From Planctomycetota bacterium (GTDB lineage Bacteria > Planctomycetota > Phycisphaerae > UBA1845 > UTPLA1), in contig JADJRI010000011.1 of the NCBI GenBank assembly GCA_016712275.1, positions 1-64,000 on the forward strand: a stretch of 64,000 nt of DNA. The letters are read 5' to 3'. Shown one piece after another: positions 24,123 to 33,892 of the stretch. The notes under the pieces were generated by a model. The model had not been told where the DNA came from. It saw only the letters and a program-made list of their open reading frames with translations, and did not search any database. The position numbers and the translations under genes were made by a program. Each line of letters opens with the position of its first letter. Position 1 is the stretch's first letter.

Positions 24123-26089
24123 GTGAAACCGTCATCCACGATGATTTCCGTCTGTTTATGCATCGGCGTGATGCTTGCGACAGGCACCGTCTATCAACCC
24201 GTTCTCACCGCCGGCTTCGCCAACGAGACCGACAATTATTATCTCTACGAATCGGGTCGATCCTGGTCGCAAGACTTGAGCTGGCAAGATGTCTGCAATG
24301 CCTTCAAGCTCGACAAGGTGCATCGTCCATCGGGAACCGGCGGCTACTACCAGCCGATTACCGCACTGTCTTTTCAAGTGGATGACTACCTGTCGCGCCC
24401 CGACGGCTGGCTCACGCGAAAGACGCTCTCGGTTGACCGCGCCAACCCGGTCAATGCGTGGTTCTCAAGGGCTTTTCAATTTCACCTGACGAATCTGCTG
24501 CTGCATATTGCGAATACCGCGCTTGTTTTCATGCTTGTTCGCAAGTTGACAAAATCGCATGTGTGGCCGGTCTTGCTCTCGCTTTTCTTCTCGCTACATC
24601 CGGTTCAGGTGGAATCAGTGGCATGGATTTCGCAGCGAATGACTTTGCTCGGCGGTTTCTTTTCGCTGCTTTCGCTGACATGCTATCTTCAATCGCACAA
24701 TTCGAAACGAAGCGGAATGTGGATAATTGCGACCACACTGGCGTTCGTCGCAGCGATCTTGTGCCGTCCGCTTTTCGCCGTGCTCCCCGTGATTATGCTC
24801 GTGCTGGATGTCTGGCCGCTTGGCCGCGTGGGGCTCAAGCCCTTGGTCGAAAAAATGCCGCTACTAGGGGTGATGGTGTTCAGCGCGCTTGTGCAATCAT
24901 CGGCCTGGCGTGGTACGAATCTGGCCAAAACCAGCGGCGGGGCCGATGTCGAGCTGGTGTCACACACACTCGCATCGATGTTCACCCGACTCTTTTGGCC
25001 GCTCAACCTGACTCCTTACAATCCGGAATCGACCACTGTGGCGGCCAAGGCGCTGGGCCCATGGTTCGATTTGGCCATTCTTGCGTTACTCGTCGGCACG
25101 CTGTTTTTTTCCTTTAGGAAAAGTAAGCCGATCTTCGCGGCGTTGGCCGGCATTGTGTTGCTGATCCTCCCCGCGCTCGTCGATGTGCCGTTCGCCCCAT
25201 TCCTGCTCAGCGATCAATACCTCTATGCCGCATGGATTGTTCCGATTCTCGTTTTCGCCGCATGGGTTTCGAAAAACAAACTGATGGTTCGACAACCCAG
25301 GGGACGTTGGACTGCCATCGGCATCACCGCGATGCTGGCCATCTTCGCAGTGCATTCCTATGCCCAGACCTGGGTCTGGCAAAGCAGCCGCGATTTGTAC
25401 GAGCAGACCACGCGGCTCTATCCAAAATGGATGCACGCCCACATCGGCCTGATCGAATCGCTCATTCAGGAGAACGAGTTCGACCTGGCGTTGGCCGCCG
25501 CCAATCGTGCCGCACGGGAAAATCCCGATCATCCGTCGGTGGACTTCTATGTCGGAACCATTTTGCTGCTCAGTAACGACAGCCGTGCCGCCGACGCGTT
25601 GCCGCCGCTGAAAAGGGCGCTCGCCTCGAACCCCAACTGGATTGAATGCCTTCAGAATATTGGCGTGGCCTCGCCCGAAGCGGCCGCAGCGATGAGGCCA
25701 TTGCGTATCTCGAACGCGCGCGCGATTTACAACCGCGTTCTTCGGGCATTCGACTCGGTCTTGGAAATGCGTACCTGAAGATCCAACGGTTTGCATCGGC
25801 CCGTCGGGAATTTCAGGAGGCCTTGCGGCACCACAACGATCCCATGGCCCATCTCGGGCTGGCAATCGCCTGGGCTGCAAATGATGAACCGCGATTCGCG
25901 CTACGTCATCTTGAAGCGGCCGTCGCGAAAGACCCAAGATTCGCGGAGCGCGCCGGACGTTCTCCCGAGCTCCGAAAGCTCATCGAATATCCCGGCTTTC
26001 AATCGCTTATCCACATTCCATTAGACCCGGTTTTGTCCGATGGCGGCGCGACCGAGTCGCCCGCGGCAAGGCGGGCCACGGGTCTTTGA
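24123..26089 (+). CDS. TMTC-like multi-pass membrane protein with TPR tail, copy 1 (one frame change)
   Basis: About 655 residues. Ten or more membrane helices precede a C-terminal TPR region of about 200 residues (E-A-I-A-Y-L-E-R-A-R-D-L-Q-P-R). The loop H-P-V-Q-V-E-S-V-A-W-I-S-Q-R near residue 160 is the signature of TMTC/GT-C-type O-mannosyltransferase-like proteins, and an acidic E-T-D-N-Y-Y motif lies in the first exterior loop near residue 37. One C is missing at CC 25669-25670; the TPRs continue afterwards. The GTG at 24123 has GAGGAAAC upstream. A lipid-linked sugar donor is assumed from the fold, not shown. A second copy follows directly. Confidence 0.75.
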
Positions 26090-26120
26090 TGGGGCGTCAC
26101 GTCCGATCGCGAACGATGGC

Positions 26121-28072
26121 ATGAAATTGAACGAAACCAGCCACATTCCTCACCCGACGCACCAAACCAAGCTGGACAGTCGCGACGTGCTGATCGTTCT
26201 CGCTTTAATCGTGGCAACGATTGTGCTCTATAGGCCGTCACTCACCGCTGAGTTTGTGTCGCTCGATGATTACATGTACGTCGTTGATAACGAGTCCGTC
26301 CGCAATCCGAGCATGGAGTCCGTCAAGCGCTTTTTCGGCGAGGTGCTGCATCCCACGACCGTCGATGGCTACTATCAGCCGCTCGCCATGTTGTCGCTCA
26401 TGTGCGATGCATGGCTGACCGGCGGCGATGGGCTCGATCCATTCTATTACCATTTGACCAACATTCTTCTGCACGGCATCGCGGGCGGACTGGTCTTTCT
26501 GCTCATGCGAACGCTCTTTGATTCCCGCATGGCAGCGGCGATTACAGCGATGCTCTTTCTTTTTCACCCGGTGCAGGTCGAGTCTGTCGCATGGATTTCG
26601 CAGCGGAAGAGCGTGCTGGCGACCTGTTTCGCCTTGGGCGGCGTGCTTGCTTATGTACGATTCTCCCGGGCCAAGAGTATCGCATGGCTCCTCACTAGTG
26701 CCGCACTCATGGCCCTTGGAAATCTGGCCAAGCCGATCGTCATGCCGCTGCCCATCGTGCTGATCCTGCTGGATTACTGGCCGCTCAAACGCCCCATTCT
26801 CAAATGCCTGCCGGAGAAACTGGTTTATGTTCCGATCGTTGCGGCCTCCGCCTACATCGCATGGGCCTCGCAGTCGTCGACCGCCATGCTTGGCGCGCCG
26901 AAGTTTGAGTCGTTCGAGATGGCGGCAAAATGGGTCGGTCTGCTCAGCTACAACTTCATGCTCTATTTGGGCAATCTTCTGTGGCCTGTTTTCTTTCACC
27001 CTATCGCACAATTCCCACGGACCTGTCGTGGACGAATCCCGCCATTGCATGCAGTATTGTTGCAACAGCAGCATTGGGTGCCATCACAATTGCATCTCTA
27101 CGGCGCTCAACGGGGCTCTTTGTCGGCATGGTCGGTTTTGTCATTCTTTTGTCGCCCGGACTCGGCGGCGTGCACTTCGCCGCGACCTGCGTCGGCGACC
27201 GATTCTTGTATCTGCCGCTTGTCTTGCTGCTACTGCCTTTGACGGCCGCCTTGGTCACGAAACCGCCGAACGAATCCGCCGCCCCGGAATCGCCTCCGTC
27301 AACGCCCCATCGGTTTGCGAATCCGCGAATTGTTGCGGCATTTATCCTGTTGACCCTATGCACATGGATGACCGTCCGACAGCAGTCCGTCTGGGCCAAT
27401 TCGCGAAACATGTGGTTTCATATCCAGGCCGCCGCGCCGGATTTCCCAAATGCCAACCACAATGTCGCTATTATTCTGCTTGACGAAAGAAAGCCGGAAG
27501 AAGCCATCGAATACGCCAGGCGTGCGGCACGCTCCAAACCGGATAACGCCGCCATGCGCCTCGCGCTCGGCCGCGCATACACGCTCACCGGCCGACCCGA
27601 CGAGGGTGCCGCCCAGATAAAAGAGGCGATTCGACTCGGCCTCAATCGTCAGCAGGGTTACGGCTACATCGCGCTCGCCGAGGCGGCGATGGTGCAAGGT
27701 TACACGCAGTCGGCACGGAATTACATCGCAAAAGCCGACGAACTGGGCTGGAAGAATCCGCAGAGCATCATTCTGGTTGCCGACGCCGCGTTTGAATTCG
27801 CGTATGATTGCGATGCATCCATCGAGTTCTACCGGATGGCATTAAGCCGTGTGCCTGACAACGCAAACATGATTTACGGCCTCGCCAACCGACTGAGAAA
27901 TTGCGGCCGATCGGAGGAAGCGCTGCTGGAATATGAACGGTTCGTCGGCATCGCCCGGCGACAGGGCGTTGATGTTTCGGGCGTTGAACGCGCCATGCAA
28001 CATCTACGATCAACCTTGGACGCCACCCCTCCCGCCGATCAAGACTCCCAGATCACGCATCCAAATCCCTGA
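26121..28072 (+). CDS. TMTC-like multi-pass membrane protein with TPR tail, copy 2 (one frame change)
   Basis: About 650 residues, paralogous to the gene before it: same H-P-V-Q-V-E-S-V-A-W-I-S-Q-R motif, an acidic S-L-D-D-Y-M-Y in the first loop, many helices, then TPR repeats (N-V-A-I-I-L-L-D-E-R-K-P-E-E-A-I-E-Y-A). One T is missing from TTT 26994-26996, where V-F-F-S-P-Y-R would be expected. It begins 32 bases after copy 1, so the two are likely one operon. TMTC-type proteins add sugars to exported proteins in eukaryotes; bacterial homologues are uncharacterised. Confidence 0.75.
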
Positions 28073-28140
28073 ATTGCGGATTTCACAGGACAATGCCCTT
28101 TAAACGCGTTCTTAGTTTCGGATATCATTACTCTGCAATC

Positions 28141-28215
28141 TGTGTATCCACTTACATCCACGCGATTCGTGTGATAGCGTTACATCGATCCATTTTGGAC
28201 ATACAACCACAAAGA
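28141..28215 (+). promoter_or_regulatory. Candidate operator region of the CarH-like regulator
   Basis: Within the 248-base AT-richer spacer, TTACATC occurs at 28152-28158 and 28180-28186, and the related ATACAAC at 28201-28207. Repeats around a TACA core recall the CarH operators described in other bacteria. A weak -10-like GTATATTC lies at 28273-28280. No gene is seen in the spacer. Confidence 0.35.
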
Positions 28216-28321
28216 TTGCGCCAGCCATTAATATTGCTGGACGATAATTCGACCAAAGACACTCGTATTGGCGTATATTCCTGATTATGATGAAGGAAAG
28301 TACTGAACTAGGGAGTTTACA

Positions 28322-29232
28322 TTGAAACCGGTGGTCTCGCCAAAGGACTTGGCTCGTGCAATCGCCGTGAGCGAGTCGTCCATTAAGCGATGGGTCGATG
28401 AAGGTACGATCGCCGCCGTGAAAACGAGTGGCGGCCATCGCCGAATTGCCATCGAAGAAGTCATCCGCTTCACCCGACTCACGCAAACGCCGATTGTGCA
28501 TCCTGAGATTCTCGGTTTGCCGGCCGAGGCCGCCGACACTGCGAAACCTACGAACGAGGCCGACGACGCCGAGCGGCTGCAACTTCATTTGCAGAACGGC
28601 GACGCCCCTAAGGCACGAGGGCTTTTGATATCCATGTATCTCAGGGGCGCAGCGTCGCTTCCATCTGTGATGGCCCCATCCATACCGCGATGGCCGCCAT
28701 CGGCGAGATCTGGAAACATCGCAACGGCGACGGCATCTTCATCGAACATCGCGCATCCGATATCTGTATTCAGGCGGTCAGCCGCATTCGAGCCTTGTTT
28801 GAGCCGCCCGCACTCGCCCCAATTGCAATCGGCGGCGCGGCTCCGGGCGATTTGCATGTTCTATCCACGCTCGCCACATCCATCGTTCTCGAATCCGAGG
28901 GTTTTCGTGCCGTCAATCTCGGGCCCGACACGCCGATACATTCATTCATGACGGCCGTTCAAGTTCATCAGCCGCTTTTTGTCTGGGTGAGCATCAGCAT
29001 GGTTCACAGCGCTCGTTCGCTCAGCTCGCAACTCGGCAAATTGGCCGCCGATTTGCAGCAGCTTGGTGTTCGCCTGGCCATGGGCGGGACGGCCGTCGAT
29101 CAGATCAAGCCCACGGCCGACAGCGACGTCTTCGTCGGCACGACCATGATCGAGTTGATTGCATTCGCAAAGGGACTGGCGCTTTCACGCGGCGATATCG
29201 AGGTTGTCCAGAATCCACCGTCCACCACCTGA
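28322..29232 (+). CDS. CarH/LitR-like MerR regulator with B12-binding domain (one frame change)
   Basis: About 302 residues. A MerR helix-turn-helix (V-S-P-K-D-L-A-R-A-I-A-V-S-E-S-S-I-K-R-W-V-D-E-G) is followed, after a linker, by a helical cap and a cobalamin-binding domain. The cap has W near residue 130 and E-H near 141-142, but with ten residues between W and E instead of the nine of CarH (K inserted before the His next to W). The lower ligand region D-L-H-V-L near residue 178 has the D-x-H. The later A-M-G-G-T-A fits the B12 fold. The frame breaks near 28640-28648. TTG start has GGGAG six bases upstream. Light or B12 sensing is inferred from the family. Confidence 0.8.
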
Positions 29233-29256
29233 TCAGGCCATTTTCACTCGAATACC

Positions 29257-30168
29257 ATGAATACACGCAGAATCTCGTTGATCCTAATGATCTTTTTGCA
29301 ATCAGGGTGCCAGCTTGGTTGCATCTCGCTGACTCCCTTTGAAACCATCCTTGACACGATTCCCGCCGACGAATTCGTACAAATCGATGGCCAATGCGTG
29401 CATATCGAACGCAAAGGCACAGGTGAGCCGCTAATTCTGCTTCATGGCTTCGGCGGTTCAACGTTCACCTTTAACAAAGTCATGGATGGCCTCGCCGATT
29501 CATTCGATGTCATCGCCATCGATCTGAACGCTTTCGGTTACACCGAACGCCCCACCGGCACCCTCCCCTATACGCCGCGCGGGCAAGCTCAACTCGTTAC
29601 AGCCGTGATGGACAAACTCGACATCGAGAGCGCGCACATGCTGGGCCATTCCTACGGCGCAGGAATCGCCCTGCTCCTTGCTGCCGAGACTCCGGCGCGC
29701 GCTCGATCGCTCGTTCTCGTTGACGGAATTGCACCGCGCAGCAGCTCTTCAACAGTATCGCCTCTGCTTCTGCCCTTTGTCTCTGCTCTTGTTCAGGCCT
29801 TCATTGTCAACGAAAAGACCGTTCGCGACGCCTTAAGCGCCAGCGTGCATGATCCGGACACCATCACGGAGGAAATGGTTCACGGTTATTTCGATCGTAT
29901 TCGCGTCGAAGGACTCAGCCGCGGAATCGAGGGACTCCTTGGAGCAGCCAACGGCGAGCCGATCAATTTTGACTATGCAAACGTATCGCAGCCTGCGTTG
30001 ATCATCTGGGGCGAACATGACCAAGTCATCCCGATCACCATCGGCGAAGAAATGAACGCCGCTCTTCCCGATTCCATGCTCATTCGCTTCACCGACTCCG
30101 GCCACCTGCCGATGGACGAAGAACCTGAGAAGTTCATTCAAACCGTCGCCGATTTCTTAAGCGAATAA
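29257..30168 (+). CDS. Alpha/beta hydrolase, lipoprotein
   Basis: A 303-residue protein. The leader ends L-Q-S-G-C or G-C near residue 18-22, so lipidation is likely. The core has L-L-H-G-F-G-G-S-T-F (oxyanion hole), D-L-N-A-F-G-Y-T-E-R-P, the nucleophile elbow G-H-S-Y-G-A-G near residue 129, the acid in W-G-E-H-D-Q-V-I-P and the His in S-G-H-L-P-M-D-E-E-P-E. A complete catalytic triad is therefore visible; the substrate is not known. It starts 24 bases after the CarH-like regulator and may be its target. Confidence 0.8.
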   Translation: MNTRRISLILMIFLQSGCQLGCISLTPFETILDTIPADEFVQIDGQCVHIERKGTGEPLILLHGFGGSTFTFNKVMDGLADSFDVIAIDLNAFGYTERPTGTLPYTPRGQAQLVTAVMDKLDIESAHMLGHSYGAGIALLLAAETPARARSLVLVDGIAPRSSSSTVSPLLLPFVSALVQAFIVNEKTVRDALSASVHDPDTITEEMVHGYFDRIRVEGLSRGIEGLLGAANGEPINFDYANVSQPALIIWGEHDQVIPITIGEEMNAALPDSMLIRFTDSGHLPMDEEPEKFIQTVADFLSE

Positions 30169-30173
30169 CCTTC

Positions 30174-30227
30174 CATTTTCACAATCTTGCCATCTGGCGA
30201 TCTCGCGATTTAGCAAGAATGAAAATG
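30174..30227. terminator. Hairpin after the hydrolase gene
   Basis: Outer arms CATTTTCA/TGAAAATG and inner TCTTGC/GCAAGA pair within 54 bases, six bases after the hydrolase stop. A likely transcription end, with no long U-run. The remaining spacer to 30357 shows no gene. Confidence 0.5.
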
Positions 30228-30357
30228 ACGTACACCTTTTTCAAACGCACGAATTCACGCTCAATCGTCATATCCCCCGATTGCCCAATCACCAAATATT
30301 TGAATCTCAGACCATCCTCGTCAACAATAGGATGCCTCGACCCAACTGGAGCTTCGA

Positions 30358-31089
30358 ATGGCATCTGCAATCAAAGGCATCGTGCTCGCGGGCGGCACCG
30401 GCTCGCGCCTCCTGCCGCTCACCAAAGTCACCAACAAGCACCTCCTCCCCGTCGGCCGCCAGCCGATGATCTATTACCCCATTGAGCAACTGCGCGGCGC
30501 GGGCATCGAGGAAATTCTCATCGTCACCGGCGTCGAGCACATGGGCGACGTCGTCGGCCTCCTCGGCTCCGGCAAGGACTTCGGCGTGCGCTTCACCTAC
30601 AAAGTGCAGGACGAAGCCGGCGGCATCGCCCAGGCTCTCGGCCTCGCCGAAAATTTCGCCGGCGGCGATCGCATCTTCGTCATCCTCGGCGACAACATCA
30701 CCGACGATTCGCTCCGCGACCAGGCCATGCAATACCTCGAACAGCCGGCCGGCGCCCGCGTGATTTTGAAGGAAGTTCCCGATCCCCACCGTTTCGGCGT
30801 CGCCGAGATCAAAGGCGATCGCATCATCGGCATCGAGGAAAAGCCCGAAAAGCCCAAGACGCCATACGCCGTCACCGGATATTACTTCTACGATGGTGGC
30901 GTCTTCGATGTCATCCGCACACTTCGCCCTTCCGGCCGCGGCGAGTTGGAAATCACCGACGTGAACAACGCCTACCTCAAGCGCGGCGAACTTTCTTACG
31001 GATTCATCAAGGGGTGGTGGAGCGACGCGGGCACGTTTGAATCGCTGGCCCGAGTGAATCAACTCATCGAGCGAGGCACAACCAAGTGA
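30358..31089 (+). CDS. rmlA: Glucose-1-phosphate thymidylyltransferase-like nucleotidyltransferase
   Basis: A 243-residue enzyme activating glucose 1-phosphate as dTDP-glucose. It opens G-I-V-L-A-G-G-T-G-S-R-L-L-P-L-T-K-V-T-N-K-H-L-L-P-V-G and includes L-G-D-N-I and E-K-P-E-K-P-K. It is about 45 residues shorter than classical RmlA at the C-terminus, like the SpsI-type short forms, so the exact sugar nucleotide is less certain. Its stop overlaps the GTG of rmlB. It belongs to cell-surface polysaccharide formation, as does the sugar transferase gene at 39.8 kb. Confidence 0.88.
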   Translation: MASAIKGIVLAGGTGSRLLPLTKVTNKHLLPVGRQPMIYYPIEQLRGAGIEEILIVTGVEHMGDVVGLLGSGKDFGVRFTYKVQDEAGGIAQALGLAENFAGGDRIFVILGDNITDDSLRDQAMQYLEQPAGARVILKEVPDPHRFGVAEIKGDRIIGIEEKPEKPKTPYAVTGYYFYDGGVFDVIRTLRPSGRGELEITDVNNAYLKRGELSYGFIKGWWSDAGTFESLARVNQLIERGTTK

Positions 31090-32198
31090 GCGACCAACGA
31101 CGAGCCGCTTCTGAACGAGCCGGAAGCGTCAGCGCCCGGGCATCAGAACCCACCACGGGAGTGGTGGGAACGCCCTTCAAACCCAAATGCATCCTCGTCA
31201 CTGGTGGTGCCGGCTTCATCGGCTCCAACTTCATTCGCCACCTGCTCGCCGCCGACAGGTCTGTCCGCATCGTCAACGCCGACTGCCTCACCTACGCCGG
31301 CAATCTCGAAAACCTCGCCGATGTCACCGCCGATGAACCTCGCTACACATTCGCCAAAGCCGACATCTGCGAAACCGCCACCATCGTCGCCCTGTGCCAC
31401 GAGCACGGCATCGATTCCATCATCAACTTCGCCGCTGAAAGCCACGTCGATCGCAGCATCGAAGGCGCCGCCCCCTTCATCCGCACCAACGTGCAGGGCA
31501 CCCTCAGCCTCCTCGAAGCCGCACGCGCCTGCGGCAACCTCCGCTTCCTGCAGGTCGGCACTGACGAAGTCTACGGCACCCTCGGCGACGAGGGCCTCTT
31601 CACCGAATCGACACCGCTAGACCCCCACTCGCCCTACAGTGCCAGCAAAGCGGCAGCAGACCACCTCGTCTCCGCCTTCGGCACCACCTACGGCCTCCCG
31701 GTCATCATCACCCGCTGCTCCAACAACTACGGCCCCTTCCAGTTCCCCGAAAAAATGATCCCCCTCATGATCAACAACGCCCGCCAGAATAAGCCGCTCC
31801 CCGTCTACGGCGACGGCAGCAACATCCGCGACTGGCTCCACGTCGAAGACCACTGTACTGCCATCCATGCGGCACTCTGCATCGGCAGGCCCGGCCGCGT
31901 CTACAACATCGGCGGCAACAGCGAACGCAAAAACATCGACGTGGTGAAAACAATTCTCAAATTCATGGGCAAGCCCGACTCCCTCATCACCTACGTCAAA
32001 GACCGCCCCGGCCACGACTTCCGCTACGCCATCGACGCCACCCGCGCCCGCGACGAACTCGGCTGGCTGCCCATGACAAAATTCGAAACTGGCATCGAGC
32101 AGACCATCAACTGGTACCTCAGCCACCAAAATTGGCTCGACCATGTCACATCAGGAACCTATCGCGAGTATTGCGAACAAATGTACGCAAAGCGATGA
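31086..32198 (+). CDS. rmlB: dTDP-glucose 4,6-dehydratase
   Basis: A 370-residue short-chain dehydrogenase/reductase that makes dTDP-4-keto-6-deoxyglucose. The NAD-binding site is V-T-G-G-A-G-F-I-G-S-N-F, with catalytic T-D-E-V-Y-G and Y-S-A-S-K-A-A-A-D, and R-C-S-N-N-Y-G-P-F-Q. The enzyme core starts only at residue 35 (C-I-L-V-T-G-G). The first 34 codons contain a copy of the dispersed GAGCCGGAAGCG repeat and a small hairpin, so the N-terminal extension is probably repeat-derived. The GTG at 31086 overlaps the rmlA stop; no other start in frame precedes the core. Confidence 0.92.
   Translation: MSDQRRAASERAGSVSARASEPTTGVVGTPFKPKCILVTGGAGFIGSNFIRHLLAADRSVRIVNADCLTYAGNLENLADVTADEPRYTFAKADICETATIVALCHEHGIDSIINFAAESHVDRSIEGAAPFIRTNVQGTLSLLEAARACGNLRFLQVGTDEVYGTLGDEGLFTESTPLDPHSPYSASKAAADHLVSAFGTTYGLPVIITRCSNNYGPFQFPEKMIPLMINNARQNKPLPVYGDGSNIRDWLHVEDHCTAIHAALCIGRPGRVYNIGGNSERKNIDVVKTILKFMGKPDSLITYVKDRPGHDFRYAIDATRARDELGWLPMTKFETGIEQTINWYLSHQNWLDHVTSGTYREYCEQMYAKR
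31113..31140 (+). repeat. Dispersed repeat GAGCCGGAAGCGTNAGCGCCCGG, copy in rmlB
   Basis: GAACGAGCCGGAAGCGTCAG followed by CGCCCGGG. It is read in frame as part of the RmlB N-terminal extension. A hairpin CCCACCAC-GGGA-GTGGTGGG follows at 31149-31168. Other copies are at 32663-32686 and 33826-33855; degenerate ones at 32630-32652 and 33779-33808. Confidence 0.8.
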
Positions 32199-32268
32199 CT
32201 GGACGCTGCTGCCCCGGAACCGCTTCATTCCGCATTCCGAAATCTCGAATTTAATCTGGAGAAACCAA

Positions 32269-32646
32269 ATGCCATCAACCCGCCTCACCGAATTCCGCCA
32301 ATTCCGCGAAAAAATGAACAAACGCATCTTCGAACTCGACAACCTCAACATCAACCGCTTCTTCACCCTCGACGGCAAGGCCTACGAGGATGCCGCACTC
32401 CCGACACTCACCAAGGAATTCGCCGGCCTCTCCGCCTCCCTCGTCCTCCGCTGCGACGACTGTATCGCCTACCACGTCATTCGCTGCAAGGAATGCGGCG
32501 CGACAAACGAACAAATCATCGAAATCTTCAACGTCGGCCTCATCGTCGGCGGCTCCATCGTCATCCCCCACCTCCGCCGGGCCGTCGCCCACCTCGACGA
32601 ACTAAACGCAAATACCAGCCCCACCCAAAACGAGCCAAAAGCGTAA
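32269..32646 (+). CDS. AhpD-like carboxymuconolactone decarboxylase family protein
   Basis: A 125-residue protein of the CMD/AhpD fold. The redox motif C-D-D-C-I-A-Y-H (Cys62, Cys65, His69) is that of AhpD peroxidase partners, which are attached to peroxiredoxin or lipoyl systems. The core begins near residue 8 (F-R-Q-F-R-E-K-M-N). GGAG lies seven bases before the ATG at 32269; the frame is open further upstream but without family likeness. The C-terminus N-E-P-K-A is encoded by a degenerate copy of the dispersed repeat. Its own partner is not visible here. Confidence 0.82.
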   Translation: MPSTRLTEFRQFREKMNKRIFELDNLNINRFFTLDGKAYEDAALPTLTKEFAGLSASLVLRCDDCIAYHVIRCKECGATNEQIIEIFNVGLIVGGSIVIPHLRRAVAHLDELNANTSPTQNEPKA

Positions 32647-32662
32647 ATGCTGGTGAACCAAG

Positions 32663-32686
32663 GAGCCGGAAGCGTAAGCGCCCGGT
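32663..32686 (+). repeat. Dispersed repeat, intergenic copy
   Basis: GAGCCGGAAGCGTAAGCG followed by CCCGGT, 17 bases after the AhpD-like gene. A degenerate copy directly upstream (32630-32652) overlaps the end of that gene. Confidence 0.8.
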
Positions 32687-32780
32687 CCTCGCGCGAAATG
32701 CTTCAATTTCACTGAGATGCCACCTTTCGCACAATTTCTCGCACCCTCCCGCCACCCCGGCAGGGGGTGCAGGAATGTTG

Positions 32781-32809
32781 CCACGGGTGAAGCAAAGCGC
32801 AACCCGTGG
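32781..32809. repeat. CCACGGGT hairpin repeat
   Basis: CCACGGGT and ACCCGTGG form a perfect 8-bp stem around GAAGCAAAGCGCA. Between the AhpD-like gene and the next membrane protein (32687-32952) the sequence consists of this and other GC-rich repeat-like pieces with no gene. Confidence 0.6.
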
Positions 32810-32952
32810 AAATCGTGCATCCTCCCTTCCGCCCCGGCAGGGTCGGAGGAAGTGCCGATACCGCAGAAGGCTCAGCGACGAACGAAGTCCAAAGCACGAT
32901 CATGTCATTCTCCCGAACCCCCGCCTCCCTGCCGGCGTACAATCCCCTCACC

Positions 32953-33459
32953 ATGAAATACATCTCCCCCCATCTCGAACGATATATCTACCTCGCCTAC
33001 GCCCTCGCCGGCATCTCCCTCGGCATCCTCAATCACGTCATCAGCCTCAACATCGCAAAACACGGCCTGCGCCCCGGCTACGTCACCGCCGCCAACGTCA
33101 ACCTCATTCTCCCCATCCTCGCCGCCTCGCTCGCATTCTACTTTCCTCGACAACGCACCGCCTTCCTCGGCGCGCTCGCCTCCGGCATCGCCTTTCACCT
33201 CGGCATGCAGCTCGCAAATAATCCAAGCGTCTGGAATTGGCGGCCCCAAACCATTGCCTATGCCACCAGTCCCATTCTCTTCGTCGGAACAATCGCCTAC
33301 GCCATCATCGCCCTAATCTCCGCCACTTTCGCGCGAAAATGGCGAACCGTCGGCCTCCCCGACGCCGACCAGCGCTGCGCCGAATGCGGCTACCTGCTCA
33401 TCGCCGCCCCAGCCGCGCGTTGCCCCGAGTGCGGCAAAGTTCCCCTCAAAAACAAGTGA
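32953..33459 (+). CDS. Membrane protein with C-terminal zinc ribbon
   Basis: A 168-residue protein with four membrane helices (from about residue 12) and a C-terminal cytoplasmic zinc ribbon C-A-E-C-G-Y-L-x9-C-P-E-C-G, the same layout as the protein at 10376. The start at 32953 (M-K-Y-I-S-P-H) sits just before the first helix; an ATG at 32902 is also in frame and the upstream part is repeat-like, so the start is uncertain. No ribosome binding site is clear. The function is unknown. Confidence 0.6.
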   Translation: MKYISPHLERYIYLAYALAGISLGILNHVISLNIAKHGLRPGYVTAANVNLILPILAASLAFYFPRQRTAFLGALASGIAFHLGMQLANNPSVWNWRPQTIAYATSPILFVGTIAYAIIALISATFARKWRTVGLPDADQRCAECGYLLIAAPAARCPECGKVPLKNK

Positions 33460-33574
33460 TTCACCGAGTGTGAATCCATCGCCATTTTATAACCGCGCGC
33501 TCTTCACTTATGCGTTATACTTATCGCAATCGTCGGCGCGATCGGGTCGCGCCGCCGCAGGGCGAGGCAAGTCC

Positions 33575-33844
33575 ATGACGCGGATTATCTACCTGTTCGT
33601 GACGCTTTTCGTCCTGACCGGAGCGGTAATTCTGATAAAGGCATTCGCCGCGAACCGCAAGAAGGTCGCGTCGAATAACGCAAAAGAATCCGAATCGGCC
33701 CAGCACAAGTGCAACAAGTGCGGCCACCTGAATTCACCCGACGGCGACTTCTGCGGCCGCTGCGGCCAATCGCTAAAAAACGAGCCCCAAGCGTTAGCGA
33801 CGGGTGATGAGCGAGTCGGGCAAATGAACGAGCCGGAAGCGTAA
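33575..33844 (+). CDS. Small zinc-ribbon membrane protein with repeat-encoded tail
   Basis: An 89-residue protein. One N-terminal helix (Y-L-F-V-T-L-F-V-L-T-G-A-V-I-L) is followed by a basic linker and a zinc ribbon, C-N-K-C-G-H-L-x8-C-G-R-C-G. The last 24 residues (starting N-E-P-Q-A-L-A-T-G-D-E-R) are encoded by two copies of the dispersed repeat and end N-E-P-E-A. GAGG lies seven bases before the ATG. It lies just upstream of the two SPFH genes on the same strand; a shared role at the membrane is possible but unproven. Confidence 0.6.
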   Translation: MTRIIYLFVTLFVLTGAVILIKAFAANRKKVASNNAKESESAQHKCNKCGHLNSPDGDFCGRCGQSLKNEPQALATGDERVGQMNEPEA

Positions 33845-33855
33845 GCGCCCGGTGA
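33826..33855 (+). repeat. Dispersed repeat, copy ending the zinc-ribbon gene
   Basis: GAACGAGCCGGAAGCGTAAG followed by CGCCCGGTGAT. Its first half is translated as N-E-P-E-A and provides the TAA stop of the small zinc-ribbon gene. A degenerate copy lies at 33779-33808. Confidence 0.8.
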
Positions 33856-33892
33856 TTTGCAAGAGAATCTCAACCGAGCAAGGAAACGTAAA

